A DNA stretch of 5,892 bases from Pseudomonadota bacterium (GTDB lineage Bacteria; Pseudomonadota; Gammaproteobacteria; UBA4575), in assembly GCA_009839635.1 (NCBI GenBank), contig VXPJ01000104.1, positions 1 to 5,892 on the forward strand, read 5' to 3'. Every line of letters begins with the position of its first letter. Positions within the stretch are counted from its first letter, which is position 1. The notes under the pieces are model-generated. The model was not told the DNA's origin and searched no databases. It saw nothing but the letters and a program-made list of their open reading frames with translations. Shown here piece by piece: positions 4,582 through 5,892 of the stretch. A program made the translations under genes and the position numbers.

Positions 4582-5511
4582 CTACTGCCGAATGTCTTCA
4601 AATCTCAGCATCCTGACCTGTCCTCCGATTTCAAACTGCATCAGGTCTTCTCCCATGTGTATCTCCCCCGTATAGCGCTCGCGCAGGCTGCGTATCACCT
4701 CATCGGGGCGCAAGCCCGCCAGGATCACATGAGTCGTCACCGCAAACCTCGGGCGCGTTTCTTTAAGGATGCGCACCATCTGCTCCGGGTTGGTGTGGTA
4801 ACGCTCGATTCTGCGAAGGCGCGGGTTCTTTTCCAGCAGGTCCGCACGGGCTGCAAAAAGCTCGTGGATCAGCAGGTCTGTTCCCCGTGCTTGCTCCACC
4901 AGGGTTTCAGAGTATGAAGTATCCCCGGAGATCACCACTGAGCGGTCTCCAAAGTCGATCCTGTAGCCGTAGGCCGGAGTCACCACTCCGTGGTCCACCA
5001 GGAATGCCGTGACCCTGACCCGGTCATTCGAGTACACCACGCCCGGCTCAATTTCATGGGTTACCAGCCTAATGGCATTCTTGTCCAGGCCGGCATACTG
5101 GTTGCGCACGGCGATGTCATAGGCAAAAGCCTGCTCCAGCCCCCTGGTAAAGCTGGAGGTACCGGCCGGACCATACACGGTAAGCGGCAGCGGGCGCTGG
5201 TACACCCAGCCCGTGATCCACAGGTCATCCAGGCCAAAAATATGGTCCGAATGCAAGTGTGTCAGGAATACCGTATCGATTTTGGCAATGTGCATTCCGA
5301 GCTGGGCCAGCCTCGGCACGACGCTTCGCCCGGCATCAAACAGCAAGACCTTGCCCCCCGCTTCGACCAGAACCGATGGGCCCGCCCGGTCGGTATCGAT
5401 GCGCGGGCTGCCGGTGCCCAGCAGCGTCACGCGCATGAAGTCTGCCTGGGCCGTGAGCGGAACCGCCAACAGCACACAGCAGGCAAGCAGACAGGCAAAA
5501 ACTCTCGACAT
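4582..5511 (-). CDS. Exported metallo-beta-lactamase-fold hydrolase, RNase Z-like / arylsulfatase-type group
   Basis: A 309-residue protein with a signal peptide (hydrophobic 4-20, cleavage AQA|DF after residue 23), so probably periplasmic. The mature part begins with the RNase Z-like motif LLGTGSP (30-36). It then carries FDAG (58-61) and the dinuclear zinc signature H85-L-H87-S-D89-H90. Further expected ligands are H174 in a VDHGVVTPAYGYRI context, D197 in ISGDTSYSE, and H261; an HE pair (216-217) is also present. The set looks catalytically complete. The substrate is unknown: exported members of this group include arylsulfatases, cyclic nucleotide phosphodiesterases and lactonase-like enzymes, and an exported protein is unlikely to process tRNA. 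The ATG at 5511 is chosen for its GAGGA site and signal peptide; an ATG at 5574 lies inside lepA. It starts 13 bp after lepA and ends 22 bp before folP. Confidence 0.85.
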   Translation of the reverse strand: MSRVFACLLACCVLLAVPLTAQADFMRVTLLGTGSPRIDTDRAGPSVLVEAGGKVLLFDAGRSVVPRLAQLGMHIAKIDTVFLTHLHSDHIFGLDDLWITGWVYQRPLPLTVYGPAGTSSFTRGLEQAFAYDIAVRNQYAGLDKNAIRLVTHEIEPGVVYSNDRVRVTAFLVDHGVVTPAYGYRIDFGDRSVVISGDTSYSETLVEQARGTDLLIHELFAARADLLEKNPRLRRIERYHTNPEQMVRILKETRPRFAVTTHVILAGLRPDEVIRSLRERYTGEIHMGEDLMQFEIGGQVRMLRFEDIRQ

Positions 5512-5516
5512 GGATA

Positions 5517-5521
5517 TCCTC
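5517..5521 (-). promoter_or_regulatory. Shine-Dalgarno site fixing the MBL-fold gene start
   Basis: GAGGA on the minus strand, five bases before the ATG at 5511 and just past the lepA stop. It favours this start over the ATG at 5574, which would overlap lepA by 50 bp. Confidence 0.65.
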
Positions 5522-5524
5522 ACG

Positions 5525-5892
5525 CTATTTTTCCAGATGCAGTGCGGCCAGGAAGGCTTCTTGCGGAATTTCAACCTTACCGATCTGTTTCATGCGTTTC
5601 TTGCCCGCCTTTTGCTTTTCCAGCAGCTTCTTCTTGCGGGTAACATCGCCACCATAACACTTCGCGGTAACATTTTTCCTCAGCGCCTTGGCCGTCGTCC
5701 TGGCAATGATTTTCGAGCCGATCGCCGCCTGTATCGCAACATCGTACATCTGTCTCGGGATGATCTCCCTCATCTTTTCCGCAAGCTCCCTGCCATAGGC
5801 TTCAGCCTGGCTCCTGTGCACCACGGTGGACAAGGCCTCCACCCGCTCGCGGTTGATCAGGATGTCTAGCTTGACCAGGGGCGCCGCTGCAA
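5525..5892 (-). CDS. lepA: Elongation factor 4 (LepA), C-terminal part (5' end beyond window edge)
   Basis: The last 121 residues of LepA are present; the frame is open to the right edge, so only about a fifth of a protein of roughly 600 residues is seen. LepA is a ribosome-associated GTPase acting in translation. The fragment starts in the EF-G domain V-like region (PLVKLDILINRERVEAL) and continues into the LepA-specific C-terminal domain, with IPRQMYDVAIQAAIG, the KNVTAKCYGGDVTRKKKLL segment, KAGKKRMKQIG and the ending IPQEAFLAALHLEK. Its high similarity to the enterobacterial protein supports a proteobacterial host. An internal GTG at 5842 is a Val codon of the domain, not a start. The usual lepB partner does not follow; the exported MBL gene does, 13 bp downstream. 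Confidence 0.96.
   Translation of the reverse strand, partial: AAAPLVKLDILINRERVEALSTVVHRSQAEAYGRELAEKMREIIPRQMYDVAIQAAIGSKIIARTTAKALRKNVTAKCYGGDVTRKKKLLEKQKAGKKRMKQIGKVEIPQEAFLAALHLEK

Noticed and set aside
5479..5511. Lipoprotein signal in the MBL-fold protein (LLAC at residues 8-11)
   Set aside because: The n- and h-regions before the Cys are too short, and a normal AQA cleavage site follows at residue 23.
4990..5869. Two long plus-strand open frames (about 217 codons each)
   Set aside because: They are antisense to the MBL-fold gene and lepA, whose motifs are clear. The long frames arise from codon composition on the coding strand.

Overview
The window looks like a chromosomal segment from a gram-negative proteobacterium, most likely a gammaproteobacterium. 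The evidence is a LepA C-terminus close to the enterobacterial protein, Sec-type signal peptides, Shine-Dalgarno-led starts and a moderate GC content. The genus cannot be named from the sequence. The methanethiol oxidase and the HvfA-type peptide would suit a sulfur- or C1-metabolising environmental bacterium, but that is inference. No transposase, CRISPR array, rRNA or tRNA is visible.

Layout from left to right. At 1-354 (minus) is the N-terminal part of an exported SBP56-family methanethiol oxidase, cut by the window edge. A 463-bp gap follows, holding candidate promoters and one nested hairpin. At 818-1204 (minus) is a pterin-4a-carbinolamine dehydratase, and at 1284-2156 (minus) a complete folD. 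Upstream of folD is a 356-bp non-coding stretch with a 94-bp nested inverted-repeat structure and a pair of tandem hairpins. At 2513-2833 (minus) is a small secreted Cys-rich protein with five EGKCG motifs, which I identify as an HvfA-type copper-binding RiPP precursor. A 301-bp divergent intergenic region separates it from an unrecognised multi-pass membrane protein on the plus strand (3135-3689). That gene converges on folP (3741-4559, minus). FolP is preceded by an exported RNase Z-like metallo-beta-lactamase-fold protein (4582-5511, minus) and the 3' end of lepA (5525-5892, minus).

Two functional themes appear. One is pterin and folate metabolism: folP makes dihydropteroate, folD interconverts one-carbon tetrahydrofolates, and the carbinolamine dehydratase recycles or repairs pterins. 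The three are not in one operon. The other theme is copper and sulfur: SBP56 methanethiol oxidases are reported to be copper-dependent, and HvfA peptides become copper ligands once modified. The HvfA-type gene here has no HvfB/HvfC modification genes beside it, which makes it the most interesting item in the window. Spacings of 13 and 22 bp suggest that lepA, the MBL gene and folP are co-transcribed.
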